Assembly: GCA_963810775.1 (NCBI GenBank)
Contig: CAWEOT010000009.1
Span: 248,001-312,000 of the forward strand
Length of the DNA: 64,000 nucleotides
Direction of reading: 5' to 3'
Source: DATBVX01 sp963810775
GTDB taxonomy: Bacteria > Pseudomonadota > Gammaproteobacteria > Steroidobacterales > Steroidobacteraceae
The first letter of the stretch is position 1; every line of letters begins with the position of its first letter. The notes below the pieces were generated by a model. It was not told the DNA's origin and did no database searches. It saw nothing but the letters and a program-made list of their open reading frames with translations. Positions 32,021-40,429 of this stretch are shown here, one piece after another. The translations under genes were made by a program, and so were the position numbers.

Positions 32021-32655
32021 GCTCCACGATGTTGAGAGCAAGCGAAGCCCTCGCACGTCTGCGCGAAGGGAACCGGCGATTTGCATCAAACCAAACGGCG
32101 GCCTCTTTCCTTTCCAACCCCACTCGCCGTGCCGAACTCATGGCCGGGCAGGAGCCGTTTGCCGTCATCCTGGGTTGTTCGGATTCGCGCGTCCCGGCGG
32201 AACTGGTCTTCGACCAGGGATTTGGTGATCTGTTCGTCATCCGGGTTGCCGGAAATGTCGTCGCTCCTTCGCAGGTTGGGAGCGTGGAGTTCGCTGCGTC
32301 GCGTTACGGAACTCGACTCGTAGTCGTCATGGGTCACTCGCAATGCGGCGCCGTGATCGCCACATTGGAGGAATTGCACGGGCACCCGAGCAGTCAGTCG
32401 CGGAACCTACGCTCGATCGTGAACCGCGTCCGACCCTCGGTCGAATCGCTGTTCGCGTCCCGGCGCAAGGATGACGCGGATGCACTGCTGAACGATGCTG
32501 TTCGAGCCAATGTTCGCTCGTCGGCAGATCACTTGCGGCATGGTTCAGAGCTTCTGGAACAGCTCATCCAACAGGATGGGCTCGTAGTAGTGGGCGCGGA
32601 GTATTCCCTGGAGACTGGCGTAGTGGATTTTTTCGATGGTTGTCCCGAAACGTAG
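32017..32655 (+). CDS. Beta-carbonic anhydrase
   Basis: This 212-residue protein has the full zinc set of a beta-class carbonic anhydrase: ILGCSDSRVP (Cys54, Asp56, Arg58) and GHSQCG (His107, Cys110), with DLFVIRVAGN between. It would interconvert CO2 and bicarbonate in the cytoplasm. GTG 32017 overlaps the preceding stop (GTGA); ATG 32029 is an alternative start. It is slightly shorter than some family members. Confidence 0.85.
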   Translation: MSSTMLRASEALARLREGNRRFASNQTAASFLSNPTRRAELMAGQEPFAVILGCSDSRVPAELVFDQGFGDLFVIRVAGNVVAPSQVGSVEFAASRYGTRLVVVMGHSQCGAVIATLEELHGHPSSQSRNLRSIVNRVRPSVESLFASRRKDDADALLNDAVRANVRSSADHLRHGSELLEQLIQQDGLVVVGAEYSLETGVVDFFDGCPET

Positions 32656-32719
32656 AGGCACTGACGGACTGGCACGCGATGCGAACATGCTAGCCCCGGT
32701 GCCGGGTCGGGCGCGTAAG

Positions 32720-32745
32720 TAGCAACGCGGACGGCGCTGTAGGCC
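32720..32745 (+). repeat. Possible decayed attC-like end
   Basis: TAGCAACGCGGACGGCGCTG followed by TAGGCC resembles the family's right half (CAACGCGGACGTTAGGC) with an insertion before the core. It lies in the 107-bp gap between carbonic anhydrase and the isomerase gene. It may be the last trace of the cassette-like block. Confidence 0.2.
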
Positions 32746-32762
32746 GCGCGTAGGGGTGTCGC

Positions 32763-33362
32763 GTGGAGTTCTGGTTCGAGTTTGGAAGCACGTACTCGTA
32801 CCCGGCGGCCTTTCGGGTTGAAGAGGCCGCCGGTAATGCCGGCGTTGAACTCGTCTGGCGCCCATTTCTGCTCGGGCCGATTTTCAAAGAACAGGGCTGG
32901 AACGACTCACCGTTCAACATTTATCCCGCCAAAGGCCGGTACATGTGGCGCGATCTCGAGAGAATCTGCGAGGAGCTGCAGATTCCACTGCGCAAACCCA
33001 CGCAGTTTCCAAGGAATGGCCTACTAGCCTCCCGTGTGGCCTGCTTCTTCGAGGCGGAAAGTTGGCTCCCGGAGTTTGTGCGCCGAGTGTATCTCGCCAA
33101 CTTTGGCCACGATCGAGACATTTCCAAAAGCGCCGAGATCGTTTCCATCCTCAAAGCTCTCGATCTCCCTGCCGATTTGCTGTCAGCGGCGGAGTCACCG
33201 GAGTCGAAAGCAAAACTTCGTGCCCAGACTGAGAGGGCGGGAACGCTCGGCATCTTTGGAGCCCCGACCTTTGTTAGCGAGAGCGAAATCTTCTGGGGAA
33301 ATGATCGCTTGCAAAGCGCGATCACCTGGGCGCAGAGGCACGAAAGAGCGCGGTCCAGGTGA
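32763..33362 (+). CDS. DSBA-like 2-hydroxychromene-2-carboxylate isomerase-type protein
   Basis: This 199-residue thioredoxin-fold protein of the HCCA-isomerase/kappa-GST kind begins VEFWFEFGSTYSYPAAFRVEEAA, where the Ser-Thr-Tyr-Ser-Tyr stretch replaces the CxxC of DsbA, and carries VWRPFLLGPIFKEQG, ARVACFFEAE and GTLGIFGAPTFV (cis-Pro). The family isomerises aromatic ring-cleavage products with glutathione; the substrate here is unknown. The start is GTG 32763. Confidence 0.8.
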   Translation: MEFWFEFGSTYSYPAAFRVEEAAGNAGVELVWRPFLLGPIFKEQGWNDSPFNIYPAKGRYMWRDLERICEELQIPLRKPTQFPRNGLLASRVACFFEAESWLPEFVRRVYLANFGHDRDISKSAEIVSILKALDLPADLLSAAESPESKAKLRAQTERAGTLGIFGAPTFVSESEIFWGNDRLQSAITWAQRHERARSR

Positions 33363-33370
33363 GTCGACGC

Positions 33371-34300
33371 ATGAATACGCATCGGATTCTCGATGCCATC
33401 GGCAACACACCGCTGGTCGAGCTCGGCCGTATCGTGCCGCAGGGCTCGGCTCGCATCGTTGTGAAGCTCGAATCCTCGAATCCCACTGGCAGCATGAAGG
33501 ACCGCGTGGCGAAGGCCATGATCGAGCGTGCGGCCGCCGACGGACGATTGCCACCAGGGGGCACGGTGGTCGAATACACCGGCGGATCGACGGGCATCTC
33601 TCTCGGCCTGATCTGCGCCGCGTTGGGTTACAAGGCGCACTTTGTCACTTCGGATGCGTTCAGCGACGAAAAGCTGCACACGATGCGCGCGTACGGGGCC
33701 GAGCTTACGATCATCCCCAGCGACCAAAGGAAAATAACCGAGCAATTGATCAAAGCGATGATGGCGCGCGCCGAAGAGATCAGCCGCCTGCCTGACCATT
33801 GGTTCTGCAATCAGATCAACAACCGGGATGGTGAGGCCGGGTACCATTCCATGGGCGAGGAAATGTGGATGCAATCGGGCGGGCGTGTAGATGCGTTCGT
33901 ACAGACGGTTGGCTCCGCGCATTCCATCCACGGTGCGTCGCATTCCCTGCGGCGTCACAATCCTCGCGTGCACGTCGTGGCGGTGGAGCCGGCAGAGTCA
34001 GCGGTACTCGCGGGGAAAGCTCCAGGCTCGCACAAGATCGAGGGAATAGGCATCGGGTTCATACCCTCGCTTTGGCGGCGAGACGAAGTGGACGAGATGG
34101 ATGCTGTGAGCACCGACGAAGCGAACGCGATGGCGCGGCGGCTCGCGCGCGAAGAAGCTATTTTCGGGGGGACATCAAGCGGCGCCAACATCGTTGCAGC
34201 GCTGCGGGTGGCCCAGCGCCTCGGACCGGACGCGACCGTCGGTACGATCATTATCGATACCGGGCTACGTTATATCAGCACTGATGCATTTAAGGTTTGA
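33371..34300 (+). CDS. PLP-dependent cysteine-synthase-family protein
   Basis: This 309-residue beta-family PLP enzyme carries the opening ILDAIGNTPLVELGRI, Lys43 in NPTGSMKDR for the Schiff base, the phosphate-binding loop EYTGGSTGISLGL, and GIGIGFIPSL and GTSSGANI late. It resembles O-acetylserine sulfhydrylase/cystathionine synthase relatives, but the usual TSGNTG loop is TGGSTG. The exact substrate is uncertain. ATG 33371 follows the isomerase gene closely and starts at the family's usual position. Confidence 0.85.
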   Translation: MNTHRILDAIGNTPLVELGRIVPQGSARIVVKLESSNPTGSMKDRVAKAMIERAAADGRLPPGGTVVEYTGGSTGISLGLICAALGYKAHFVTSDAFSDEKLHTMRAYGAELTIIPSDQRKITEQLIKAMMARAEEISRLPDHWFCNQINNRDGEAGYHSMGEEMWMQSGGRVDAFVQTVGSAHSIHGASHSLRRHNPRVHVVAVEPAESAVLAGKAPGSHKIEGIGIGFIPSLWRRDEVDEMDAVSTDEANAMARRLAREEAIFGGTSSGANIVAALRVAQRLGPDATVGTIIIDTGLRYISTDAFKV

Positions 34301-34303
34301 GCC

Positions 34304-35017
34304 ATGAACATTGCGCGCAGCTCTTGCCTCGTGCTGGCGGCGATTCTGGTTGCGCATGGACCCGGTGATGCGGCGAGCAGGGAGGAGTCCGGACCGAGCG
34401 TCGCTGACGTGCACGCTCAGACGAACCCTCCGGAGCGCAAAGTAGCGGGCAACGTCATCACGTCGGCGCGCGACCCGAAAGCGCGCATCGAGCTACCGCG
34501 ATCAGTGCGCTACGTGGGCGCGGACCGGTGGGTACTCTATGACATCGCGGACTGCGAGCTGCACGCGTTCGTTGAGGTGGATGGAAACAACAACGTTCAG
34601 CGGCGCTATTGGGTGCAGTTTGAAGGGTATCTTCCGACGCGGCCGGAATTAAAACACCAGTACGATTCCGTCCGGCACACGAAGATCGGCGGCATTGATT
34701 TCTACGTTGACACCTGGGTCACGCCAAGTGATGCCAATGACGAACCGGGTTCGGACTCGCAGCACATCAAGGCACTCATCCGCACCAAGGGCTACAAGCT
34801 GCCGGCGGCGATGATGTCCGTGCGTCTCGTGCACCTGCTGGATGAACAGAAACGCAAGGAGTTGATGATCATCTACAGCGAGGATACTGCAGCGACTGGC
34901 TTCTCCGCCGCTGACTTGCGTGAGGGTGGCAAGGCATACGACCAGTGGCCGGCGATCGCCGAGGGCTTGCTCGAAAGAGCTGAAAGCAGGATTTCGCTGG
35001 TGTGTTGCAGTCAATGA
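34304..35017 (+). CDS. Exported protein of unknown function
   Basis: This 237-residue protein has a signal peptide (MNIARSSCLVLAAILVAHGPGDAAS) and a mixed alpha/beta domain: DPKARIELPRSVRYVGADRWVLYDIADCELHAFVEVDGNNNVQRRYWVQFEGYLP, then GIDFYVDTWVTP and MSVRLVHLLDEQKRKELMIIYSED. It is periplasmic. I do not recognise the family; similar sequences in other bacteria appear only as hypothetical proteins. Confidence 0.6.
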   Translation: MNIARSSCLVLAAILVAHGPGDAASREESGPSVADVHAQTNPPERKVAGNVITSARDPKARIELPRSVRYVGADRWVLYDIADCELHAFVEVDGNNNVQRRYWVQFEGYLPTRPELKHQYDSVRHTKIGGIDFYVDTWVTPSDANDEPGSDSQHIKALIRTKGYKLPAAMMSVRLVHLLDEQKRKELMIIYSEDTAATGFSAADLREGGKAYDQWPAIAEGLLERAESRISLVCCSQ

Positions 35018-35098
35018 CGCCGCTCAAGCTCGACGTGTTTGGTCGCAGCGTCCTCATCGAGCGGCGTGCCGACCACTGGATTCCATGAGGTCGCGTTG

Positions 35099-35371
35099 AT
35101 GCTCTACATGGTGGTTGAAAGGTTCAAGCACGGAGCGGCGGCCGAGATCTACCGCCGTGCGCGAGACCGTGGCCGCCAGCTCCCTGCCGGCCTCGAGTAC
35201 ATCGATAGCTGGGTCGATCTGGAATTCTCCAGGTGCTTCCAATTGATGCGCACCGACGACCCAGCATTGTTCTCCGTGTGGATCCGGGCCTGGAGCGACC
35301 TCACCGATTTTGAAGTGATCCCGGTGCGTACGTCCGCAGAAGCGGCCGCGGCAATCCGAGGCGAGCGCTGA
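35099..35371 (+). CDS. DUF3303-family protein
   Basis: This 90-residue protein starts MLYMVVERFKHGAAAEIYRRARDRGRQLPAGLEYIDSWVDLEFSRCFQLMRTDDPALFSVWIRAWSDLTDFEVIPV, the whole DUF3303 pattern: a ferredoxin-like strand, a helix, then a W-x-D/E segment. The function is unknown. ATG 35099 is used; the frame is open 20 codons upstream without similarity. Confidence 0.8.
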   Translation: MLYMVVERFKHGAAAEIYRRARDRGRQLPAGLEYIDSWVDLEFSRCFQLMRTDDPALFSVWIRAWSDLTDFEVIPVRTSAEAAAAIRGER

Positions 35372-35382
35372 GGAACGTGCGA

Positions 35383-36003
35383 ATGCCGGCCCAGGAGCAC
35401 GAGGAGGTGCTGCGATTCTGGTTTCCTCAGCAGATGGGCGAGGATCAGGCCATCGTGCGCCAGTTCGAGTGGTGGTTTCGCGGCGGAGCAGACGCGGCGA
35501 TCGTCGAGCGATTTACGCCACTGTTGGAACAGGCCAAGGGCGGTGGCGTCGATCACTGGTCGAAGGCCCCGCGATCGCGGCTCGCGCTGATCATCGTTCT
35601 CGACCAGTTCACGAGATCGATCCATCGGGGGACAAGAGACGCTTATGCGCAGGATCGGAAGGCGATCGGTCTTGCACTTGAGGGCCTCGAGGTCGGTCAC
35701 TACGCCGCTCTCGACACACCGTGGGAGAAGACCTTCTGTATCCTGCCACTCGGGCACTCGGAGCAACTTGCGCACCTGGACCTCGCGGTCAAGCTCGCCG
35801 AGGACCTGGCGGCGCAAACGCCCGAGAACATCCGCAAGTTCATGGAACATTCCGCCTCCCAAGCGCGGGGACACCGGGACGTGATCGCGCGCTTCGGTCG
35901 CCAGCCTCATCGCAACGCCATCCTGGGACGGCAATCGACCCCAGAAGAGGTCAAGTACCTGGCGGAGGGTCAGTTGGTGCACCAGCGTTCATTACCGACC
36001 TAG
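35383..36003 (+). CDS. DUF924-family protein
   Basis: This 206-residue helical protein of the DUF924 family has EEVLRFWFPQQM at the start, then LALIIVLDQFTRSIHRGTRDAYAQDRKAIGLALEGLEVGHYAALDTPWEKTFCILPLGHSE, and RKFMEHSASQARGHRDVIARFGRQPHRNAILGRQSTPEEVKYL at the end. The family folds like tetratricopeptide repeats and has no known function. It starts 11 bp after the DUF3303 stop. Confidence 0.85.
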   Translation: MPAQEHEEVLRFWFPQQMGEDQAIVRQFEWWFRGGADAAIVERFTPLLEQAKGGGVDHWSKAPRSRLALIIVLDQFTRSIHRGTRDAYAQDRKAIGLALEGLEVGHYAALDTPWEKTFCILPLGHSEQLAHLDLAVKLAEDLAAQTPENIRKFMEHSASQARGHRDVIARFGRQPHRNAILGRQSTPEEVKYLAEGQLVHQRSLPT

Positions 36004-36035
36004 ACTCGGGGCGAAGAGCCATCGAGGATTGCCAC

Positions 36036-36344
36036 ATGATCGTTCGCGCCTGGGCGGCCGAGGCATCGGCCGGAAACGTTGAGGAGTATGTTCGGCACTT
36101 TCACGAAGCTGTTCTCCCGGAGCTTGCCGATATCCCGGGTCACGCCGGGGCGTATCTTCTGCGGCGCGATGTCGGATCACACGTTGAACTCGTGGTGCTT
36201 ACGCTCTGGGAGTCGATGGACGCGATCGTGCGATTCGCCGGGAACCCGCCCGACAAGGCGGTGATCACGCCAGCGGCGCGTGCGATGCTGCAAAGATTCG
36301 ATTCAACGGTGCGGCACTTTGATGTGCTGCACTCGCCGCTGTGA
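36036..36344 (+). CDS. ABM (antibiotic biosynthesis monooxygenase)-like protein
   Basis: This 102-residue ferredoxin-like dimeric-barrel protein reads MIVRAWAAEASAGNVEEYVRHFHEAVLPELADIPGHAGAYLLRR, then VELVVLTLWESMDAI. Such domains are often quinol monooxygenases or heme-degrading relatives, but many are unassigned. It lies in a row with DUF924 upstream and VOC downstream (10 bp). Confidence 0.7.
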   Translation: MIVRAWAAEASAGNVEEYVRHFHEAVLPELADIPGHAGAYLLRRDVGSHVELVVLTLWESMDAIVRFAGNPPDKAVITPAARAMLQRFDSTVRHFDVLHSPL

Positions 36345-36354
36345 CAGGAGCGCA

Positions 36355-36768
36355 ATGGCAATGCTGAAAATCCGTCAGATCGACCATATCGTGCTGCGCG
36401 TGGTCGACGTCCAGGCGATGCTGAGTTTCTACGTGGGCGTGCTGGGATGTACACCCGAAAAGGTTCAGGAGGAGGTCGGTCTGTACCAGGTGCGAGCCGG
36501 GAGCTCGTTGATCGACTTCGTTCCTGTCGATGGCAAGCTGGGCCGGATGGGAGGCGCCCCGCCGGGCCGTGAGGGCCGCAATCTCGATCACCTGTGCCTG
36601 CGAATAGATCCATTCGACGCAACGGAAGTCGCGGCGCGATTGACGGAACGAGGAATCGAAGTGGGCCCGGTCACATCTCGTTACGGCGCCGATGGATTTG
36701 GACCCTCGATCTACGTAAAAGACCCCGAGGGCAATACAGTCGAGTTGAGGGGTGGGTCATGGACTTGA
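36355..36768 (+). CDS. VOC-family protein
   Basis: This 137-residue VOC domain reads LKIRQIDHIVLRVVDVQAMLSFYVGVLGCTPEKVQ, then LDHLCLRIDP and GPSIYVKDPEGNTVELRG. It contains His11 (DHIVLRV), a second His (LDHLCL) and a late Glu, the metal-ligand set of lactoylglutathione-lyase-like members. AGGAG stands before the ATG. The substrate is unknown. Confidence 0.8.
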   Translation: MAMLKIRQIDHIVLRVVDVQAMLSFYVGVLGCTPEKVQEEVGLYQVRAGSSLIDFVPVDGKLGRMGGAPPGREGRNLDHLCLRIDPFDATEVAARLTERGIEVGPVTSRYGADGFGPSIYVKDPEGNTVELRGGSWT

Positions 36769-36788
36769 CGCAGCGCTGAGTAATACCA

Positions 36789-37055
36789 ATGCGCACTGCA
36801 GTGATCATTGCGGGAGGTCTCGTGCTGCTGGGCTTGTTCGTTCTGGTAGCGCGTTGGTTGGGGAGCGCCGGCAACGTTTCCGTGGTCAACGCTGCAAAGA
36901 TCTTCATTCCCATCTGGCTGATTGTCGCTCTGCTCAACATGTGGATCGGTGTCGCGCGCGCCGGTTATTCCGTGCGTGAGGAGTTCCCGATCTTCCTGGT
37001 GATATTCGCCATTCCAGCGGTCGTCGCCGCATTTCTGTGGCGGAAGTTCTCATGA
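36789..37055 (+). CDS. Small membrane protein of unknown function
   Basis: This is an 88-residue protein with three hydrophobic helices (about 3-23, 36-56 and 66-85). The last two flank a short charged loop (RAGYSVREEFP). It overlaps the next gene by ATGA. No family is recognised. Confidence 0.6.
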   Translation: MRTAVIIAGGLVLLGLFVLVARWLGSAGNVSVVNAAKIFIPIWLIVALLNMWIGVARAGYSVREEFPIFLVIFAIPAVVAAFLWRKFS

Positions 37056-37552
37056 CGTACAGCGCGGAATCCGTCGATCGCAAAAGGGCAGCGGTGCGTA
37101 CTCTTCTTATATTGTGTGCGGCGTCCGTGACGGCATCCTGCTCCAGCACCGCCTCCTTCAGCGGCACCTACGTGGGTAACGAGGCGGCGTCGGTGATGCC
37201 TCCAGGCCAGAAGGTACCGCCCAATTTTCGCTTGGTCATCGAGGATGATGGCGTCGCGATCAAGACCGTTCAAACCTTCACTGCGGCTTCGGGCGAGGCC
37301 GTGCAGCTCGTGTGGCAAGGCGAGTGCGATGGCAAGGAACGGCCCGTAGTCGGTGCGGCGCCTCCGGGCATACAACTCAGCTGCCGTCGTTCCTCATCGG
37401 GTGCGCTGGTCAACACGGTCTCCAGCGCTGATTGGTCATATGTCGAAACGTGCGTCCTGGATTCGAAAGTGCGCATGACTTGCAAGGGAAACATGTTGGA
37501 TGAGAAGGGCCAACCGCTGCCTTTCTCGTATGCGTTCGATCGCCAGGAGTAA
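37052..37552 (+). CDS. Lipoprotein of unknown function
   Basis: This 166-residue protein has a signal with lipobox ASVTASC (Cys about 30), then a beta-rich body that opens SFSGTYVGNEAAS and carries four more cysteines (GECDGKE, QLSCRRSS, ETCVLDS, MTCKGNM). The repeats of C-x-x-x suggest two disulfides in the periplasm. It is coupled to the upstream membrane protein gene by a 4-base overlap. The function is unknown. Confidence 0.6.
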   Translation: MTYSAESVDRKRAAVRTLLILCAASVTASCSSTASFSGTYVGNEAASVMPPGQKVPPNFRLVIEDDGVAIKTVQTFTAASGEAVQLVWQGECDGKERPVVGAAPPGIQLSCRRSSSGALVNTVSSADWSYVETCVLDSKVRMTCKGNMLDEKGQPLPFSYAFDRQE

Positions 37553-37651
37553 GTGCGTGGAGCGCAATTGCCTTGTTGTCCATCATGCCTCCGTCAGTCC
37601 AAGCCCGGTCCACTGCAGCCTCAGCGCACCTCGAACCTGGCGTTGCGCACC

Positions 37652-38386
37652 GTGATCAAGTGGTGTGCTGCAGCGCTGCTGCTTTGCTCTGCATTCGGTG
37701 TACAGGCGGGTGCAGAACTGAAAAAAGAGACGTTCCAATTCGCTGGCCAGAAGCGCTCCTACTATCTATTCATCCCCGAAACCATTGAGTCAGATCAGCC
37801 AGCCCCGGTGGTGCTGATGCTTCACGGCTCCTACAGCGATGGCCGCGAGCTCACTAGCAAGTGGATCGACATCGCCAGGCGCGATGGACTGATTCTGGTC
37901 GGCCCAAATGCTCTCGATTGGACGCGCTGGCAGATACGCATCGATACCCCGGAATTCATGCGTGATGTGATCGACGAGGTGGCAAGGAAGCATCGTATCG
38001 ACCGTCGACGCCTGTATGTATTCGGGCATTCAGGCGGGGCCGTATATGCGCTCACGCTCGGCATGCTGGAGTCGGAGTACTTCGCCGGAGTGGCGGTATA
38101 CGCCGGCGCGTGGCGCGACAAGAGCAACTTCGAAGCGCTCACAGCGGCGCGACGGAAGATTCCTGTGCTGGTGATGGTCGGTGACAAGGATCAGTACTTT
38201 CCGATGAAAGTCGTAAAGAAAACAGTCACCGCAATGGAGGAGGCCGGGCATCCGGTGACCCTGACTGTTTACAGGGGTCACGGACATTCTTACGAGGATC
38301 TCGCGCCGGTCATCAACCAGGCGACGTGGGCATTCCTGAAACCGATCGAACTGGAAGTCACTCCACACTTTCAGTCCTACGGCTAG
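37652..38386 (+). CDS. Exported alpha/beta hydrolase (poly-hydroxybutyrate depolymerase/LpqC-like)
   Basis: This 244-residue protein has a signal peptide (MIKWCAAALLLCSAFGVQAGAE, read from GTG 37652) and an esterase domain of the LpqC / PHB depolymerase sort: RSYYLFIPETIESDQPAPVVLMLHGSYSDGRELTS, nucleophile elbow GHSGG, acid in MVGDKDQYFP and His in GHGHSYED. It would cleave ester bonds in the periplasm or outside. Upstream starts (GTG 37553) would add an unlikely N-terminal stretch. Confidence 0.75.
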   Translation: MIKWCAAALLLCSAFGVQAGAELKKETFQFAGQKRSYYLFIPETIESDQPAPVVLMLHGSYSDGRELTSKWIDIARRDGLILVGPNALDWTRWQIRIDTPEFMRDVIDEVARKHRIDRRRLYVFGHSGGAVYALTLGMLESEYFAGVAVYAGAWRDKSNFEALTAARRKIPVLVMVGDKDQYFPMKVVKKTVTAMEEAGHPVTLTVYRGHGHSYEDLAPVINQATWAFLKPIELEVTPHFQSYG

Positions 38387-38447
38387 AGCGAATCGGTCCG
38401 ACTGTGTACATTGCACGGTCAGTTTCCACACACGGAAAGTGATCAAA

Positions 38448-40019
38448 ATGTGCATTCGGCGGCGGCATCTGTTGTGGCTATTCAGCCTCCTCCTCGCAGG
38501 CTGCGGTGGTGGTGGCGGCGGCGGGGGTGGAAACACAAATGCGTGGACAATGGGCGTGTTTCCACCGGCTACGAACTTCGACGCGAAATGTGTGAGCCCG
38601 CGCAGCGGTACCGATCCGGCAACTGGCCGTGCTTTTCCCGATGTCCCAGGCACTGCCACTGATGAGAAGATGTGGTTGCGCTCCTGGACCAATGATCTGT
38701 ATCTCTGGTACAGCGAAGTTCCAGATCTCGACCCGGCTTCGTACACGACACCGCAGTACTTCGATGTACTGATGACCCCTGCGGTAACGCCCTCCGGCAA
38801 CCCCAAGGACAAGTTCCATTTCACGCTCTCAAGCGCCGAGTGGTTTGCGTTGTCCCAGTCGGGAGCGGCGGCGGGTTACGGTGCCCAGTGGGTCCTGCTT
38901 TCCACGATGCCACCAAGACGTGCGGTAGTGGCGTACACCGATCCGAACTCACCGGCCGCACCTCAGGGTCAAGCACCGAAGCTCTTGCGAGGCACGGAGA
39001 TCCTGATGGTCGACGGCGTCGATCTTGTCAACGCCAACGATCAGGCCAGCATCGATACGCTCAACGCGGGACTCTTTCCGACGGCGGCTGGCCAAACGCA
39101 CAACTTCACGGTGCAAGATGTCGGGTCGCAAACAACGCGCATGATCACGATGACATCGGCAATCGTAATATCAGCCCCAGTGCAGAATGCCCACGTCATT
39201 ACGACTTCCACCGGGCCTGTCGGCTACATCCAGTTCAACGACCACATCGCGACCGCGGAGGACCTGCTGATCGATGCGATCGAAACACTGCAGGCTGGAT
39301 CCGTCACCGACCTCGTGCTCGACATTCGCTACAACGGCGGCGGCTTCCTGGATCTGGCGAGCGAACTCGCGTTCATGATCGCCGGCCCTGGACGAACGAC
39401 CGGAATGACCTTCGAGCAGCTGCAGTTCAACGACAAGCATCCGACAACTGATCCGGTCACGGGTCAGCCTCTCGCGCCAATTCCGTTTCACAGCACGACC
39501 CAAGGCATCGGCAGTACGACGGGCCAGCCCTTGCCGACGCTGAACCTCGGGCGGGTTTTTGTGCTGACCGGTGGCAACACCTGTTCGGCCAGCGAGTCGA
39601 TCATCAACAGCCTGCGCGGCATCGGCGTGGACGTAATCGAGATTGGCTCAACGACCTGCGGAAAGCCGTATGGCTTCTACCCGCAGGACAATTGCGGTAC
39701 GACGTACTTCTCGATCGAATTCAGGGGCGTCAATGCAGCGGGTTTCGGCGACTACACCGATGGGTTCTCGCCCAACAATACGGTGAGCGGCGCAGGAACG
39801 CGGATTCCCGGTTGTTCAGTCGCAGACGATTTCACTCATGCACTCGGTGATGAGGCCGAAGGCCGCCTGGCGGCGGCGCTTGGCTACCGGGCGAGTGGCG
39901 CGGCTGCGTGTGGGCCCGCGACCGGCATCGGTCCGCGCGCGCTTGCAGTCGAGATGCCAGTCGAGGACGGTGAAATGTTCAAGTCGCCGTGGCTCGAGAA
40001 CCGGATACTGCGCCGGTGA
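38448..40019 (+). CDS. S41-family peptidase lipoprotein with poly-Gly linker
   Basis: This 523-residue protein begins with a lipoprotein signal (LLWLFSLLLAGC, Cys about 19) directly followed by nine glycines. The rest is an S41 / C-terminal-processing-protease-like body: a PDZ-like section (APKLLRGTEILMVDGVDLV), VTDLVLDIRYNGGGFLDLASELAFMI, and the catalytic region GNTCSASESIINSLRGIGVDVIEIGSTTCGKPYGF with Ser about 380 and a Lys in CGKPYG. It is anchored to a membrane with its domain in the periplasm. The substrate is unknown. GTG 38439 is an alternative start. Confidence 0.8.
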   Translation: MCIRRRHLLWLFSLLLAGCGGGGGGGGGNTNAWTMGVFPPATNFDAKCVSPRSGTDPATGRAFPDVPGTATDEKMWLRSWTNDLYLWYSEVPDLDPASYTTPQYFDVLMTPAVTPSGNPKDKFHFTLSSAEWFALSQSGAAAGYGAQWVLLSTMPPRRAVVAYTDPNSPAAPQGQAPKLLRGTEILMVDGVDLVNANDQASIDTLNAGLFPTAAGQTHNFTVQDVGSQTTRMITMTSAIVISAPVQNAHVITTSTGPVGYIQFNDHIATAEDLLIDAIETLQAGSVTDLVLDIRYNGGGFLDLASELAFMIAGPGRTTGMTFEQLQFNDKHPTTDPVTGQPLAPIPFHSTTQGIGSTTGQPLPTLNLGRVFVLTGGNTCSASESIINSLRGIGVDVIEIGSTTCGKPYGFYPQDNCGTTYFSIEFRGVNAAGFGDYTDGFSPNNTVSGAGTRIPGCSVADDFTHALGDEAEGRLAAALGYRASGAAACGPATGIGPRALAVEMPVEDGEMFKSPWLENRILRR

Positions 40020-40393
40020 GCCTCGCGCGCACACTGGCGCCGATTGCGATCGCACTCGGAACCTGTGCGTGCGGCACATTGCCTGCGGGAACCGATCTGC
40101 CGGCGGTCATCGTCTCGCCGACAGCGCAAAGCCGTGAAGAGCTACAGCAGACAGTTGCGAGTGCGCTGAACGACGCCCCAGTCACATTGGCCGACGATGT
40201 GCTCACGCGTGATAGCGTGCTGCTCATCGAGCGCAACCAGGCGCGCGATGCGCAGGGCGTCCCGTTGAGTGGCCGCGAGCTGGGTCGCCCCGAGAAATTT
40301 CAGCTCGTAAAGAACGGCAGGGACTGTGTGCTGATCCATGAGGGCAGCGCCAAGCGCTGGACACTCAAACACACGCAATGCTCGCCGATTTGA
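40016..40393 (+). CDS. Small lipoprotein of unknown function
   Basis: This 125-residue protein starts at GTG 40016, overlapping the protease stop (GTGA). It has a lipobox-like LGTCAC (Cys about 18) and a domain with VLTRDSVLLIERNQARDAQGVPLSGRELGRPEKFQLVKNGRDCVLIHEGSAKRWTLKHTQC, whose Cys pair may bond. Translational coupling to the S41 lipoprotein suggests a shared task, perhaps as an accessory or inhibitor; this is a guess. Confidence 0.6.
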   Translation: MSLARTLAPIAIALGTCACGTLPAGTDLPAVIVSPTAQSREELQQTVASALNDAPVTLADDVLTRDSVLLIERNQARDAQGVPLSGRELGRPEKFQLVKNGRDCVLIHEGSAKRWTLKHTQCSPI

Positions 40394-40429
40394 TCGAGCG
40401 CCAAGACCGCCTACACGTTTCGAAAACAG

